Source of the DNA: Mesorhizobium sp. B2-1-8
GTDB lineage: Bacteria > Pseudomonadota > Alphaproteobacteria > Rhizobiales > Rhizobiaceae
NCBI RefSeq assembly: GCF_006442545.2
Contig: NZ_CP083952.1
Span: forward strand, 5,929,501-5,993,500
Length of the DNA: 64,000 nucleotides
Reading direction: 5' to 3'
The notes below the pieces were generated by a model, which did no database searches, was not told where the DNA came from, and was given only the letters and a program-made list of their open reading frames with translations. Made by a program: the position numbers and the translations under genes. Each line of letters starts with the position of its first letter. The stretch's first letter is position 1. Below are positions 53,620 to 63,652 of this stretch, one piece after another.

Positions 53620-55392
53620 TCACGCCGTTTTCTGCGTCACCAGCCCGAGTTCCTCGACCATCGCCTGACGCATCAGGAATTTCTGCGGCTTGCCGGTCAC
53701 CGTCATCGGCAATTCGGTGCGGAAGCGGATGTGGCGCGGCACCTTGTAGTGGGCGATCTGGCCGGCGCAGAAGGCCTTGATCTCCTGTTCGGTGGCCACC
53801 TGGTCGGGCTTGAGCACGATCCAGGCGCACAGCTCCTCGCCATATTTGGCGTCCGGGATGCCGAAGACCTGCACTTCCCGCACTTTGGGATGACGGTAGA
53901 GGAATTCCTCGACCTCGCGCGGATAGACGTTCTCGCCGCCGCGGATGACCATGTCCTTGACGCGGCCGACAATGTTGCAATAGCCCTCGGCGTCGATAGT
54001 GGCGAGGTCGCCGGTGTGCATCCAGCCGTCGCTGTCGATCGCCTCGCGGGTCTTTTCGTCGTCGTCCCAGTAGCCCTTCATCACCGAATAACCGCGCGTG
54101 CAAAGCTCGCCCGGCGCGCCGACCGCAACGGTGGCGCCATCGGCGTCGATCGCCTTGACCTCGACATGCGGGTGGATGCGCCCGACCGTCGAGACGCGCT
54201 TTTCCAACGGATCGTCAACGCTGCTCTGGAACGAGACCGGACTGGTCTCGGTCATGCCGTAAGCGATGGTCACTTGCGCCATATGCATCAGCGACACCAC
54301 CTTCTTCATCACCTCGATCGGGCACGGCGAACCGGCCATGATGCCGGTACGCAGGCTGGAGAGATCGAAGGACGAAAAGTCCGGATGATCGAGCATGCCG
54401 ACGAACATGGTCGGCACGCCGTAGAGGCCGGTGCAGCGCTCCTGCGCCACGGCTTTCAGCGTCAGGCCGGGATCGAAGCCTTCGCACGGAAAAACCATGG
54501 TCGCGCCCTTCGACACGCAACCCATCGTGCCCATCGACATGCCGAAGCAATGATAGAGCGGCACAGGAATGCAGAGGCGGTCGTCGACGGTGAGCTTGAT
54601 GGCCGAGGTGACGAAATTGCCGTTGTTGACGATGTTCAGATGGGTGAGCGTCGCGCCCTTGGGAGCGCCTGTCGTGCCTGACGTGAACTGGATGTTGATC
54701 GCATCGCCCGGCTTCAAGCGCTCGGAAATGCGGTCGAGGCTGTCATGCTCGTCGCGGCCGGCCATTGCCAACACATCGCCGAAATTGAACATGCCTGCCG
54801 AATTCTCCTCGCCCATGCGGATGACGATCCTGAGCGTCGGCAGCTTCCTGGCCTTCAGCTTGCCCGGGATCGCCGTGGCGATCTCCGGCGCCAGCGTCTC
54901 TATCATGCCGAGATAGTCCGAGGTCTTGAAGCTGGCCGCGGTGACCAGGGCCTTGCAGCCGACCTTGTTGAGGGCATATTCTAGTTCGGTCAGCCGATAG
55001 GCCGGATTGATGTTGACCAGGATCAGGCCGATGCGGGCGGTGGCGAACTGCGTCACCAGCCATTCCCAGCGGTTGGGCGACCAGATGCCGACGCGGTCGC
55101 CCTTGTGGAGGCCGAGCGCCAGGAAGCCGGCGGCCAGCGCATCCACCGTGTCCGACAGTTCGCCCCAGGTGAAGCGCTTGTCCTGGCCGACGAAGACGGC
55201 GGCATCGAGCGTGCCGTATTTGCTGACGGTGTCGGAGAAAAGCTCAGGGATCGTTTTGTCGAGCAGCGGCACGCCGCGATCGCCCGAGACATGTGCCCTG
55301 CCGTCCACGGGCGCGATAAAGACGCCGTCGGCGCGCGCGCCGCGTCCGCGCAGATTGGTGGCGTTCTTCAACTCGTCGAGATTGACCGGCAT
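53620..55392 (-). CDS. Fatty-acyl-CoA synthetase (AMP-binding)
   Basis: 590 residues from [26 protein letters not shown] lies before the start at 55392. Adenylating-enzyme motifs: [20 protein letters not shown] (P-loop), [17 protein letters not shown], the hinge [20 protein letters not shown] and the late catalytic Lys in [12 protein letters not shown]. It activates a carboxylic acid, probably a medium- or long-chain fatty acid, to its CoA ester. No signal peptide. Chain-length preference cannot be read from the sequence. Confidence 0.92.
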   Translation of the reverse strand: MPVNLDELKNATNLRGRGARADGVFIAPVDGRAHVSGDRGVPLLDKTIPELFSDTVSKYGTLDAAVFVGQDKRFTWGELSDTVDALAAGFLALGLHKGDRVGIWSPNRWEWLVTQFATARIGLILVNINPAYRLTELEYALNKVGCKALVTAASFKTSDYLGMIETLAPEIATAIPGKLKARKLPTLRIVIRMGEENSAGMFNFGDVLAMAGRDEHDSLDRISERLKPGDAINIQFTSGTTGAPKGATLTHLNIVNNGNFVTSAIKLTVDDRLCIPVPLYHCFGMSMGTMGCVSKGATMVFPCEGFDPGLTLKAVAQERCTGLYGVPTMFVGMLDHPDFSSFDLSSLRTGIMAGSPCPIEVMKKVVSLMHMAQVTIAYGMTETSPVSFQSSVDDPLEKRVSTVGRIHPHVEVKAIDADGATVAVGAPGELCTRGYSVMKGYWDDDEKTREAIDSDGWMHTGDLATIDAEGYCNIVGRVKDMVIRGGENVYPREVEEFLYRHPKVREVQVFGIPDAKYGEELCAWIVLKPDQVATEQEIKAFCAGQIAHYKVPRHIRFRTELPMTVTGKPQKFLMRQAMVEELGLVTQKTA

Positions 55393-55485
55393 CGCTGTCT
55401 CCTCCAAGACTGGCCGAACCTATCAGCCTGCCGGGATGGTGGAAATCCCGTCGATGGTACTGGAGCCTCTTCCCTGAAAAGACCG

Positions 55486-56184
55486 CTATGCGACCGCGGC
55501 CGCCATTTTCGCGACGATGTCGCGCAAGACCGCTTCGTCGGCGGCTGCACGTGTCTTCCTCGAGGCCACAAGGCAGGCCTGCGACTCCAGCACGATGCCA
55601 TCGCCCAGAACCTTGAGATGGTTGGCGCGCAGCGTCGAGCCCGTGCTGGTGATGTCGACGATAACGTCGGCAAGGCCGGCCGCCGGCGCACCTTCGGTCG
55701 CGCCGAGGCTCTCGACGATGCGATAGACCTGGATGCCGTGCTTGAGCGAAAAGAACTGCTGCGTCAGCCGCCAGTATTTGGTGGCGATCCTGAGTCGCCG
55801 ACCATGGCGCTGGCGGAAATCGGCTGCAACGTCGTCGAGATCGGTCATGGTATCGACATCGAGCCAGATCTCGGGCACCGCGACCACGACATCGGCATGG
55901 CCGAAGCCGAGGCGGGCGACGATCTCGGCCCGCGCTTCCCAGTCGGCGAGATTTTCCCGCACCAGATCCTCGCCGGTGATGCCGAGATCGACCGCGCCCT
56001 GGCCTATTTCGCCCGATATTTCGGAGGCCGACAGGAAGACCACTTCGACATTGTCCATGCCCTCGACGCGGGCGTGATATTTGCGCTCGTCGCCGGGCAG
56101 GCTGACGGCGAGGCCAGCCTTGGCGAGCACCTCCAGCGCCTGCTCCTTGAGCCTGCCCTTCGACGGGATCGCCAGCGTGATCAT
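55486..56184 (-). CDS. hisG: ATP phosphoribosyltransferase, short-form catalytic subunit
   Basis: 232 residues from [20 protein letters not shown]. It lacks the C-terminal regulatory domain of long HisG, so it needs HisZ. Substrate motifs include [12 protein letters not shown] and [20 protein letters not shown] (PRPP binding). It catalyses the first step of histidine synthesis. The ATG overlaps the hisZ stop by 4 bp (ATGA). The usual annotated start at 56223 would overlap hisZ deeply and is rejected. Confidence 0.95.
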   Translation of the reverse strand: MITLAIPSKGRLKEQALEVLAKAGLAVSLPGDERKYHARVEGMDNVEVVFLSASEISGEIGQGAVDLGITGEDLVRENLADWEARAEIVARLGFGHADVVVAVPEIWLDVDTMTDLDDVAADFRQRHGRRLRIATKYWRLTQQFFSLKHGIQVYRIVESLGATEGAPAAGLADVIVDITSTGSTLRANHLKVLGDGIVLESQACLVASRKTRAAADEAVLRDIVAKMAAAVA

Positions 56185-57302
56185 GGTGCCGTCTCCCGCA
56201 ACGCCTCGATGCGGTCGAGCCACACCGAGAAGCCGACACCGGGGATCGCGGTCTTGGCGCCGAGCAGCGTCAGCAACCTGTCATAACGCCCGCCACCGGC
56301 CAGGGGACGCTCGCCATTGGCGGCCGCGATTTCGAAGACGACACCGGTGTAGTAATCGAGCGGACGGCCGAAAGCGGCGTCGTAGCGGATTTTTCCCGAG
56401 GGCAAGCCATGCGCCTCGATTGCCTTGGCGCGGGCCGAGAATTTTTCCAGCGCCACACCCAGCGAAAGTCCGGCGCCGGCGGCGAAAGAATCCAGCGCCT
56501 GCGCCGCGCCATCGAGCGGCACATTGATCGCCAGAAAACTTTTCAGCGCCGCGAAGGCCTCGTTCGACAGCCGCACGCTGCGCAATTCGGCCTTCTCGAT
56601 CAGCCGCCGCGCAATGTCCGAAGGCGCGCGCCCGGCGGATGCCGACAGGCCGGCCTTCTCCATGCCGCTGGCAATGTGCTGGGAAAGACCGTCCAGATCG
56701 CCGTCGAGGACAAGCGCCGCGACGGGACCGGAGAGCTGGCCGTTGCGCGGCGGGTTGGCGAGATCGGCGAGTGCCGACTCCAGCATCGGCGCCGAGCCGA
56801 AGGCGCGGGCCAGCCGCATGCGCCAGCCGCGCGGCAGGCCGAGTGCCGCCAACACCGCCTCGAAGATGCCCTGGTCGCCAAGCGTGACCGCCAGCGACTG
56901 GTCGGGCAGCACCAGCGACAGCAGCGCGTGCGCGTCGGCCACCGAGCGGGCATCGGCTTCAGCCGTGTCGCGGTCGCCGAGATCCTCGATACCGGCCTGG
57001 AAGAACTCGTTGCCGCCTTCGCGGCGCTGGCGAAACACTTCGCCCAGATAGGAGTAGCGGCGCGGCGTGCCGGCCTGGCTGGCAATGTGATCGAGGCAGA
57101 CGGGGATGGTGAATTCGGGCCGCAGGCAGAGCGTCTGCCCGGTCTCGCTCTCGGTCAGGAAAATGCGGCGGCGCAGATCCTCGCCGGCCATGTCGAGGAA
57201 CGGATCGGCCGGCTGCAGCACCGCGACTTCCACCGCATGCGCGTTGCGCGTGGCGAACAGCGTGGTGATGTCGGTTGATATGGCGGGGTAGCGGGAGGTC
57301 AT
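56181..57302 (-). CDS. hisZ: ATP phosphoribosyltransferase regulatory subunit
   Basis: 373 residues from [20 protein letters not shown]. It is a histidyl-tRNA-synthetase paralogue without tRNA-charging function; class-II core motifs are seen in degenerate form ([40 protein letters not shown]). It forms the hetero-octamer with short HisG and provides histidine feedback. Lies between hisS and hisG on the same strand. Start at 57302 is chosen since upstream codons are part of the inverted repeat. Confidence 0.93.
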   Translation of the reverse strand: MTSRYPAISTDITTLFATRNAHAVEVAVLQPADPFLDMAGEDLRRRIFLTESETGQTLCLRPEFTIPVCLDHIASQAGTPRRYSYLGEVFRQRREGGNEFFQAGIEDLGDRDTAEADARSVADAHALLSLVLPDQSLAVTLGDQGIFEAVLAALGLPRGWRMRLARAFGSAPMLESALADLANPPRNGQLSGPVAALVLDGDLDGLSQHIASGMEKAGLSASAGRAPSDIARRLIEKAELRSVRLSNEAFAALKSFLAINVPLDGAAQALDSFAAGAGLSLGVALEKFSARAKAIEAHGLPSGKIRYDAAFGRPLDYYTGVVFEIAAANGERPLAGGGRYDRLLTLLGAKTAIPGVGFSVWLDRIEALRETAP

Positions 57303-57323
57303 GGACAGGATGTGCGCGAGGCA

Positions 57324-57477
57324 CCCCCCTCTGTCCTGCCGGACATCTCCCCCGCAAGGGGGGAGATCGGATGTCGCGCATGCCTTCGCCAACCGTCGGC
57401 GTTGCAGAAAGGACTCCGCACTTGAAGCTGCCAATCTCCCCCCTTACGGGGGAGATGTCCGGCAGGACAGAGGGGGG
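57324..57477. repeat. 47-bp inverted repeat between hisS and hisZ
   Basis: Arm 57324-57370 and arm 57431-57477 are reverse complements except at two positions, and could fold into a very long hairpin around a 60-base loop. Each arm also contains its own smaller dyad (CTCCCCC..GGGGGAG). Elements with CTGTCCTGCCGGACATCTCC are widespread intergenic repeats in Mesorhizobium and relatives (general knowledge). It separates hisS from hisZ and could affect the mRNA between them. Confidence 0.88.
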
Positions 57478-57480
57478 CGC

Positions 57481-58986
57481 TCAAGCGCCACCCTTCCCGC
57501 GATCGGCGGCTTGCGCCGCCAAAATCTTCTTGACCTCGGCGACCAGTTCGTTTTCCGCCACCGTCACCTGCGCCGGCCGCGCGGCGCGCCATTCGGCATT
57601 GTCGGTGATCTCCGCCGACATGCGGGCGCCTTCGATCAGGTCCTTGATCTGCAACTCACCCTTGGCGCGTTCGTCGCCGCCCTGGATGATGGCGACGGGA
57701 CAACCGCGCCGGTCGGCATATTTGAGCTGCGCCTTCATGCCGGCGCCGCCGAGATACATTTCGGAGCGGATGCCGGCGGCGCGCAATTGCGAGACCATCT
57801 TCTGGTAGCGGCCGAGGCTTTCCGTGTCCCTGTCCATGACCAGCACGACAACCGGCGCGATCACATCGGCGCTGTCGAGCTTGCCGAGGTTCTTCAGCGC
57901 CGTCATCAGCCTGGAGACACCAATGGAAAAGCCGGTCGCCGGAACCGGTTCGCCACGGAAGCGGGAAACCAAGCCATCGTAGCGCCCACCACCGCCGACC
58001 GAGCCGAAGCGCACGATCTGGCCGTCCTCATTGGGGATTTCGGCCAGAAGCTCGGCCTCGAAGACCGGACCGGTATAGTATTCCAGGCCGCGCACGACGG
58101 AACGATCCATGGCGATGCGGTCCTCGGCATATCCGGCGGCCCTGACCAGGGCTTCGATCGTCGCGAGTTCGCCTACGCCCTCCTGGTAGACCGCGTTTCC
58201 GCTGACGCTGGCATCCTGGCCAGCCTGCGCATTGCGCGCGGTCGCCAGAAGAACGGCCTCGGCTTGCGTGTGATTCAGCCCGGCGCCTTTGGCGAAGTCG
58301 CCCTCGCCTTCCTTACCGCCGTCCCAACGCCCCGGGCCAAGCAGCAGCCGCACACCGTCCGGACCGAGCTTGTCGAGCTTGTCAATGGCGCGCAGCACCG
58401 TCAGCCGGCGGCCGGCATTCTCCTCGCCGCCAAGGCCGATTGCTTCGAGCACGCCGTCCAGCACCTTGCGGTTGTTGACGCGGATGACGTAGTCGCCGCG
58501 CTTGATACCGAGCGCTTCCATGACGTCGGCCATCATCATCGCCATCTCGGCGTCCGCCGCCACGCCCGGCGTGCCGATCGTGTCGGCATCGAACTGCATG
58601 AACTGGCGGAAGCGGCCGGGACCGGGCTTCTCGTTGCGGAACACCCAGCCTGAGCGGTAGCTGCGGTAGGGTTTGGGCAGGCGTTCGAAGTTCTCGGCGA
58701 CGAAACGCGCCGTCGGCGCCGTCAGGTCGTAGCGCAGCGACAGCCACTGGTCGTCATCGTCCTGAAAAGAGAACACGCCTTCGTTCGGCCGGTCCTGGTC
58801 GGGCAGGAATTTGCCCAGCGCATCGGTGTATTCGATCAGCGGCTGGTCGGCCGGCTCGAAGCCATAGAGCTCATAGACCGAGCGGATCGTCGCCATCATC
58901 TTCTCGACGGCGCGGATGTCCTCGGCGCTGCGGTCGGCAAAACCGCGCGGCAGCCGCGCTTTCGTCTTTTCCGATTTGTCGGCCAT
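57481..58986 (-). CDS. hisS: Histidyl-tRNA synthetase
   Basis: 501 residues from [20 protein letters not shown]. Class-II aminoacyl-tRNA synthetase motifs: [36 protein letters not shown] (motif 2), [17 protein letters not shown] (histidine A loop) and [10 protein letters not shown] (motif 3 region), followed by the anticodon-binding domain ([20 protein letters not shown]). It charges tRNA-His. The start at 58986 begins the conserved N-terminus; the open frame to 59058 has no site. Confidence 0.96.
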   Translation of the reverse strand: MADKSEKTKARLPRGFADRSAEDIRAVEKMMATIRSVYELYGFEPADQPLIEYTDALGKFLPDQDRPNEGVFSFQDDDDQWLSLRYDLTAPTARFVAENFERLPKPYRSYRSGWVFRNEKPGPGRFRQFMQFDADTIGTPGVAADAEMAMMMADVMEALGIKRGDYVIRVNNRKVLDGVLEAIGLGGEENAGRRLTVLRAIDKLDKLGPDGVRLLLGPGRWDGGKEGEGDFAKGAGLNHTQAEAVLLATARNAQAGQDASVSGNAVYQEGVGELATIEALVRAAGYAEDRIAMDRSVVRGLEYYTGPVFEAELLAEIPNEDGQIVRFGSVGGGGRYDGLVSRFRGEPVPATGFSIGVSRLMTALKNLGKLDSADVIAPVVVLVMDRDTESLGRYQKMVSQLRAAGIRSEMYLGGAGMKAQLKYADRRGCPVAIIQGGDERAKGELQIKDLIEGARMSAEITDNAEWRAARPAQVTVAENELVAEVKKILAAQAADRGKGGA

Positions 58987-59221
58987 GGGTTTGCTCGGTG
59001 TTTGTGGCGATGGCAGGTCGGTAGTGGTGCGATTTTCGCAATATGATGCGATTTTCACAACGCGCGTGTCCTAAACGATGACGCTTGGTGCGGCAAGGCC
59101 GCGCGAAGCCTCGCTTCGCTGCAACAAACCACTGCAGAAATGAACCAATTCCGCCATAAGCGCGGCATTCCGCCGACACAATCGCAGGCGATAAAGCGGA
59201 CCGGAACAAGGGGATCGGGCC

Positions 59222-59470
59222 ATGGCGGTGGCGCGGAAATTCGACATCGGCTATCGCAGCGCCAGCGACCTGCACGCACAGCTGCGCCCAGCCAACACCC
59301 ACACTCACAAGATAACAAGCCAGGCAGCCGGTCCCTTCGAGCCAGGCGAAGGCGCCAGCCCCACTATGCGCGATGCGCTGGTGACCGGCCTGCTGGTGAT
59401 TTATCCGGCCCTCGCCATCGTGGCCGCCATTGTCGCCGGGCTTTACCTGTCCGGAGCCGGCGGCACCTGA
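59222..59470 (+). CDS. Small single-pass membrane protein, hypothetical
   Basis: 82 residues. A soluble N-terminal part (MAVARKFDIGYRSASDLHAQ...) is followed by one hydrophobic helix near 55-78 (LVTGLLVIYPALAIVAAIVA) and a short tail GLYLSGAGGT. No family recognised. A weak GGG precedes the ATG. It may be an inner-membrane protein of unknown role, lying alone between divergent hisS and convergent tag. Confidence 0.45.
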   Translation: MAVARKFDIGYRSASDLHAQLRPANTHTHKITSQAAGPFEPGEGASPTMRDALVTGLLVIYPALAIVAAIVAGLYLSGAGGT

Positions 59471-59507
59471 TATCTGCCGGCCTGCTCTCGGGACCTGAGC
59501 GTCGCCG

Positions 59508-60146
59508 CTATTTCGGCCGTTTGAAAGCCTTCCGTTCCTTCTCGACCTCCTTGCGGCACACACACCCCTCGAGATGGTCGTTGACCAGGCCCATGGCCTG
59601 CATGAAGGCGTAGACCGTGGTCGGGCCGACGAAGGTCCAGCCGCGCTTCTTCAGGTCCTTCGAAATCCGCACGGAGACCGCGGTGGTCGGATTGGCGCGC
59701 AAATGGGCGAGGTCGACGATCTTGGGGCGCTCTTCCTTGCCGGGTTCGAACTTCCAGAACCAGGCGGCCAGCGAGCCGAACTCGTCGACCATCTCGCGGG
59801 CGCGTTTGGCATTGTTGATGGTCGAGACGATCTTGCCGCGATGGCGGATGATGCCGGCATTGCCGAGCAGGCGCTCGACGTCCCGTTCGGTGAAGGCGGC
59901 GACCTTGTCGAAATCGAAGCCGGCGAAGGCCTCGCGAAAATTCTCCCGCTTGCGCAAAATGGTCAGCCACGACAGGCCCGACTGGAAGCCTTCTAGGCAG
60001 ATCTTCTCGAACAGCCTGTGGTCGTCGGCCATCGGCCGGCCCCATTCGTGGTCGTGGTAATGCAGATAGTCGGGCAGATTGCCATGCCAGAAGCAGCGCG
60101 CGACACCGTCAGGACCGGCAAGCAGGCCGGTATTTTCATTGCTCAT
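59508..60146 (-). CDS. tag: DNA-3-methyladenine glycosylase I
   Basis: 212 residues. TagA signature: RCFWHGNLPDYLHYHDHEWG (Cys and His of the zinc site), ICLEGFQSGLSWLTILRKRE (with the catalytic Glu region), NAGIIRHRGKI, and GLVNDHLEGCVC carrying the remaining His and Cys zinc ligands. It removes 3-methyladenine from alkylated DNA. GAGCA at the start gives a weak ribosome-binding site. Confidence 0.95.
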   Translation of the reverse strand: MSNENTGLLAGPDGVARCFWHGNLPDYLHYHDHEWGRPMADDHRLFEKICLEGFQSGLSWLTILRKRENFREAFAGFDFDKVAAFTERDVERLLGNAGIIRHRGKIVSTINNAKRAREMVDEFGSLAAWFWKFEPGKEERPKIVDLAHLRANPTTAVSVRISKDLKKRGWTFVGPTTVYAFMQAMGLVNDHLEGCVCRKEVEKERKAFKRPK

Positions 60147-60359
60147 CCTGAAAAATCCATCCGTTAACGCGCTTCCGCGCTGTCTTTACCGTGGCTTTAC
60201 CAGATTCCTGAACCCGGCGGTAACCACACCAAAGGGTTTACTGACAGAACCGCATTTTACGCATTCCGATTCATGTTTCGGTTGCTGCTCGCCGCCAATG
60301 ATCGCGCAAGCCGGGAGCGTTCTCGCCCGGTGTATTTAGACGATCAAGGTGCGTTCCCG

Positions 60360-61091
60360 ATGAAGAGAGTTCTGTTTCCCTTGCTCGGCGCCGTGGCTGT
60401 GTTTGCCGCCGGCGTCACACCCTCAACCGCCGGCGACCGCTATGCCGACAGGCCGCCGGTGATGGTGAGCCCCGACCTTTCCGCGCCCTGGGTGCTGCAG
60501 CTCGGCCATGCGCCGGGCATCGTGCGGCAGAACCGACAGGCCGCGCAGCCGCGCCAGCGCACCGCGCAGCCAGACCGCGTGCAGACGGCCGCCGTGCAGG
60601 CGCCGGGCAAACGCATGGTCATGCGCCCGCAGATCAACCCGGTCTACCTGCCGCAGGAAGTCGCCTATGACGGCGCGCAGAAGCCGGGCACCATCGTCAT
60701 CGATACCACGCAGAATTTCCTCTATCTGGTCGAGAAGAACGGCAAGGCGCGGCGTTACGGCGTCGGCACCGGTAAGCCCGGCTTCGAATGGTCGGGCACG
60801 CACAAGATCACCAACAAGCGCGTCTGGCCGGACTGGCGTCCGCCGGCCGAGATGATCAAGCGCGAGGCGGCCAAGGGCCGCTACCTGCCGACCTATCTGG
60901 CCGGCGGCATGGAGAACCCGCTCGGCGCGCGCGCACTCTATATCGGCACGACCGAGTACCGCATCCATGGCACCAACCAGCCCTGGACGATCGGCGGCGC
61001 GGTATCGTCGGGCTGCATCCGCATGCGCAACGAGGATGTCGTCGACCTCTATGAACGGGTCAATGTCGGAACGACGGTCGAAGTGATATAG
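60360..61091 (+). CDS. L,D-transpeptidase (YkuD domain)
   Basis: 243 residues from MKRVLFPLLGAVAVFAAGVT, a Sec signal peptide. A basic, Gln/Pro-rich linker (about 60-100) leads to the YkuD domain: TIVIDTTQNFLYLVEKNG and the catalytic HGTNQPWTIGGAVSSGCIRM with His and the nucleophile Cys. It would act in the periplasm, making 3-3 cross-links in peptidoglycan or attaching outer-membrane proteins, as Ldts of Rhizobiales do. AAGG precedes the start at 60360. Confidence 0.93.
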   Translation: MKRVLFPLLGAVAVFAAGVTPSTAGDRYADRPPVMVSPDLSAPWVLQLGHAPGIVRQNRQAAQPRQRTAQPDRVQTAAVQAPGKRMVMRPQINPVYLPQEVAYDGAQKPGTIVIDTTQNFLYLVEKNGKARRYGVGTGKPGFEWSGTHKITNKRVWPDWRPPAEMIKREAAKGRYLPTYLAGGMENPLGARALYIGTTEYRIHGTNQPWTIGGAVSSGCIRMRNEDVVDLYERVNVGTTVEVI

Positions 61092-61199
61092 TGATAGCGA
61101 ATCAACCGGTTAAGCAGTGCTGAGTAGATTTTGGCGCACTGTTGCCCTCAAGCCATAGCGCACTTTTGGAAGACGTGCTTAGACTGGCAGCGAGTTAAC

Positions 61200-61272
61200 G
61201 GGGGACGGGCCGTGTGGGGATACGGCCAGTCACGAGAGGGCAGCACGGGTAACCGGGCTGCCCTTTTCGTTT
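61200..61272 (+). ncRNA. Candidate structured leader or small RNA with terminator-like hairpin
   Basis: Two hairpins lie between the transpeptidase and folD: GGCCGT/ACGGCC (61208-61227), then GGGCAGC/GCTGCCC (61238-61263) followed by TTTTCGTTTC. The second looks like an intrinsic terminator, placed about 110 bp before the folD start and too far (about 150 bp) from the transpeptidase stop to be its simple terminator. It could end a short RNA or form an attenuator for folD. I could not match it to a known riboswitch class. Confidence 0.4.
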
Positions 61273-61380
61273 CACGGTGCGACAGGTCGCCCCGGAGGCA
61301 CGGTGTTTCGTTTTCAGGGCTGATTTCCTGGCCATGCTCTGCTATTGCAGTGCACAATCTCCCCACCAAAGGTTCGAACT

Positions 61381-62301
61381 ATGTCCCTGTCCGACGACAG
61401 CCGCTATCTCAAGGGCGGGCCGGTTGCCCAGCGCATCATCGCCGCCGTGCGCGAGGACGCGGCCATTGCCAAGGCCGAGGGCTTTCCGCCCAAGCTGATC
61501 TCGATCACCGTCGGTGATACCGACGCGGTCGATGTCTATGTGCGCAACCAGCGCGCCAAGGCTGAGCTCGCAGGCATCGATTTCGAGGAACGGCGCTTTC
61601 CCGCCACCATCACCTCGGGTGAACTCGAAGCAGCCATCCACGGGCTGAACGCCGATCCGCGCGTCACCGGCATCATCATCCAGCGGCCGGTTCCCGCGCA
61701 TATCCCGATCAAGACTCTGCAGGCGGCCGTCCACCCGCTCAAGGACGTCGAGGGCATGCACCCGGCCTCGATCGGCAATATCGTCTACAACCAGCTCGAC
61801 CTCGCGCCCTGCACGGCGGCGGCCTCGGTCGAGTTGCTCAAGGAAACCGGGCTCGACCTCAAGGGGCTCGAAGTCGTCATCGTCGGCCATTCCGAAATCG
61901 TCGGAAAGCCGATCGCTTTCCTGCTGATGAGCGAGGGCGCGACCGTCACCGTCTGCCATCATATGACACGATCGGTCGCCGCCCATGCGCGCCGCGCCGA
62001 CGCGCTTTTCGTCGCCGTCGGCAGGCCGCGCCTGATCAAGGCCGACATGGTAAAGCCGGGTGCGGCCGTCATCGACATCGGCATCAATTCCGAAATTGGA
62101 CCTGATGGCACGAGCCGCATCGTCGGCGACGTCGACACCGACAGCGTGCGCGAGGTTGCCTCCTGGATCACGCCGGTGCCGGGCGGCGTCGGCCCGATCA
62201 CGGTGGCGATCCTGCTGCGCAACACAATGGTCGCGCTCAGCCGCCAGCGCGCGCTCTATGAGGCGACCTATGGCACGTCGGACAGGCTCGCGGCCGAGTA
62301 G
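61381..62301 (+). CDS. folD: Bifunctional methylenetetrahydrofolate dehydrogenase/cyclohydrolase
   Basis: 306 residues from MSLSDDSRYLKGGPVAQRII. Conserved motifs: GDTDAVDVYVRNQRAKAE (Tyr/Lys active site, with Asp for the usual Ser-Xaa-Ser), IIIQRPVPAHI, NQLDLAPCTAAASVELL, the NADP loop VVIVGHSEIVGKPIAFLLMS, and the C-terminal TPVPGGVGPITVAILL. It interconverts one-carbon forms of tetrahydrofolate in the cytoplasm. The start at 61381 matches the usual N-terminus; a preceding purine-poor stretch gives only a weak ribosome-binding site. Confidence 0.95.
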   Translation: MSLSDDSRYLKGGPVAQRIIAAVREDAAIAKAEGFPPKLISITVGDTDAVDVYVRNQRAKAELAGIDFEERRFPATITSGELEAAIHGLNADPRVTGIIIQRPVPAHIPIKTLQAAVHPLKDVEGMHPASIGNIVYNQLDLAPCTAAASVELLKETGLDLKGLEVVIVGHSEIVGKPIAFLLMSEGATVTVCHHMTRSVAAHARRADALFVAVGRPRLIKADMVKPGAAVIDIGINSEIGPDGTSRIVGDVDTDSVREVASWITPVPGGVGPITVAILLRNTMVALSRQRALYEATYGTSDRLAAE

Positions 62302-62316
62302 CAATGAAACGAACGC

Positions 62317-63642
62317 CTATTCCGCCGCGACCAGGCTGTCTTCCGTAACGCCGTCCGGCTTCGGCCCGCCATAGGCCCAGTCGAGCAGCTTGATCGTGTG
62401 CACCACCGGCATCCTGGCGGCGGATGCGATCTGCGTGATGCAGCCGATATTGCCGGTGGCGACGATCGAGGCACCCGTCGCCTCGATGTTCCTGACCTTA
62501 CGATCGCGCAGCCTGGCCGAAATCTCGGATTGCAGGATGTTGTAGGTGCCGGCCGAGCCGCAACAAAGGTGCCCCTCGCGCGGCTCGCGCACGACGAAAC
62601 CGGCCTTGGCCAGCAACTCCTTCGGCTGGCGCGTTATCTTCTGGCCGTGCTGCATCGAGCAGGCCGAGTGATAGGCGACAACCGTGCCAGGCTTGCGCAC
62701 GGGTTCAGGCAGGTCGATGGCGGCCAGATACTCGGTGATGTCCTTGGCCAGCGCCGACACGCGCGCGGCCTTGTCGGCATAGGCCGGATCGAGGCGCAGC
62801 ATGAAGCCGTAATCCTTGATCGTCGTGCCACAGCCCGATGCGGTGATGATTATGGCGTCGAGCCCGCCCTGCTCGATGGCGCGCGTCCAGGCATCGACAT
62901 TCTGCCTGGCCGAGGCAAGGGCGGCTTCTTCCCGCCCCATGTGATGAACCAGTGCGCCGCAGCAGCCCTCGCCCGGCGGCACCACGACCTCGACGCCGAG
63001 CCGTGTCAGCAGCGAGATGGTCGTATCGTTGATGGCGGGATCGAGCACCGATTGCGCGCAGCCGGTCAGGATGGCGACGCGGCCCTTTTTCGCCCCCTGC
63101 CCGGCATGGACGCCCGGCAAGGCCATTGGCGAGGCTGCCGGGATCGATGCCGGCGCGAGCTTGAGCATCGCGCCGAGAGGCTTCAGTGCCGGGATTTTTT
63201 CGAACAGGCCGATGAAAGGCTTGCCGAGTTTTGCCAGTTTGAGCGCGGCGCGGAAGCGCTGGGGATAGGGCAGCACGAAGGCCAGCATGGCGCGGGTCAG
63301 GCGATCGAGCAGCGGCCGCTTGTAAGTCTCCTCGATATGGGCGCGGGCATGGTCGACCAGATGCATGTAGTTGACGCCCGACGGGCAGGTGGTCATGCAG
63401 GCGAGGCAGGACAGGCAGCGGTCGATATGGGTGACGATCTCCTTGTCGGCGGGACGGCCGTTCTCCAGCATGTCCTTGATCAGGTAGATGCGCCCACGCG
63501 GCGAATCGAGCTCGTTGCCGAGCGTTACATAGGTCGGGCAAGTGGCGGTGCAAAAGCCGCAATGCACGCATTTGCGCAGGATCTTTTCCGATTCCGCGAC
63601 GTGCGGATCGGCAAGCTGTGCGGGCGAAAAATTGGTCTGCAT
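62317..63642 (-). CDS. glcF: Glycolate oxidase iron-sulfur subunit
   Basis: 441 residues. Two [4Fe-4S] motifs lie near the N-terminus: CVHCGFCTATCPTYVTLGNE and CLSCLACMTTCPSGVNYMHL. Two CCG (cysteine-rich) domains follow, for example GEGCCGALVHHMG and HLCCGSAGTYNIL. With GlcD and GlcE it forms glycolate oxidase, passing electrons from glycolate to the respiratory chain. It converges on folD and is 10 bp from glcE upstream. Confidence 0.95.
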   Translation of the reverse strand: MQTNFSPAQLADPHVAESEKILRKCVHCGFCTATCPTYVTLGNELDSPRGRIYLIKDMLENGRPADKEIVTHIDRCLSCLACMTTCPSGVNYMHLVDHARAHIEETYKRPLLDRLTRAMLAFVLPYPQRFRAALKLAKLGKPFIGLFEKIPALKPLGAMLKLAPASIPAASPMALPGVHAGQGAKKGRVAILTGCAQSVLDPAINDTTISLLTRLGVEVVVPPGEGCCGALVHHMGREEAALASARQNVDAWTRAIEQGGLDAIIITASGCGTTIKDYGFMLRLDPAYADKAARVSALAKDITEYLAAIDLPEPVRKPGTVVAYHSACSMQHGQKITRQPKELLAKAGFVVREPREGHLCCGSAGTYNILQSEISARLRDRKVRNIEATGASIVATGNIGCITQIASAARMPVVHTIKLLDWAYGGPKPDGVTEDSLVAAE

Positions 63643-63652
63643 CTCTGATGTC

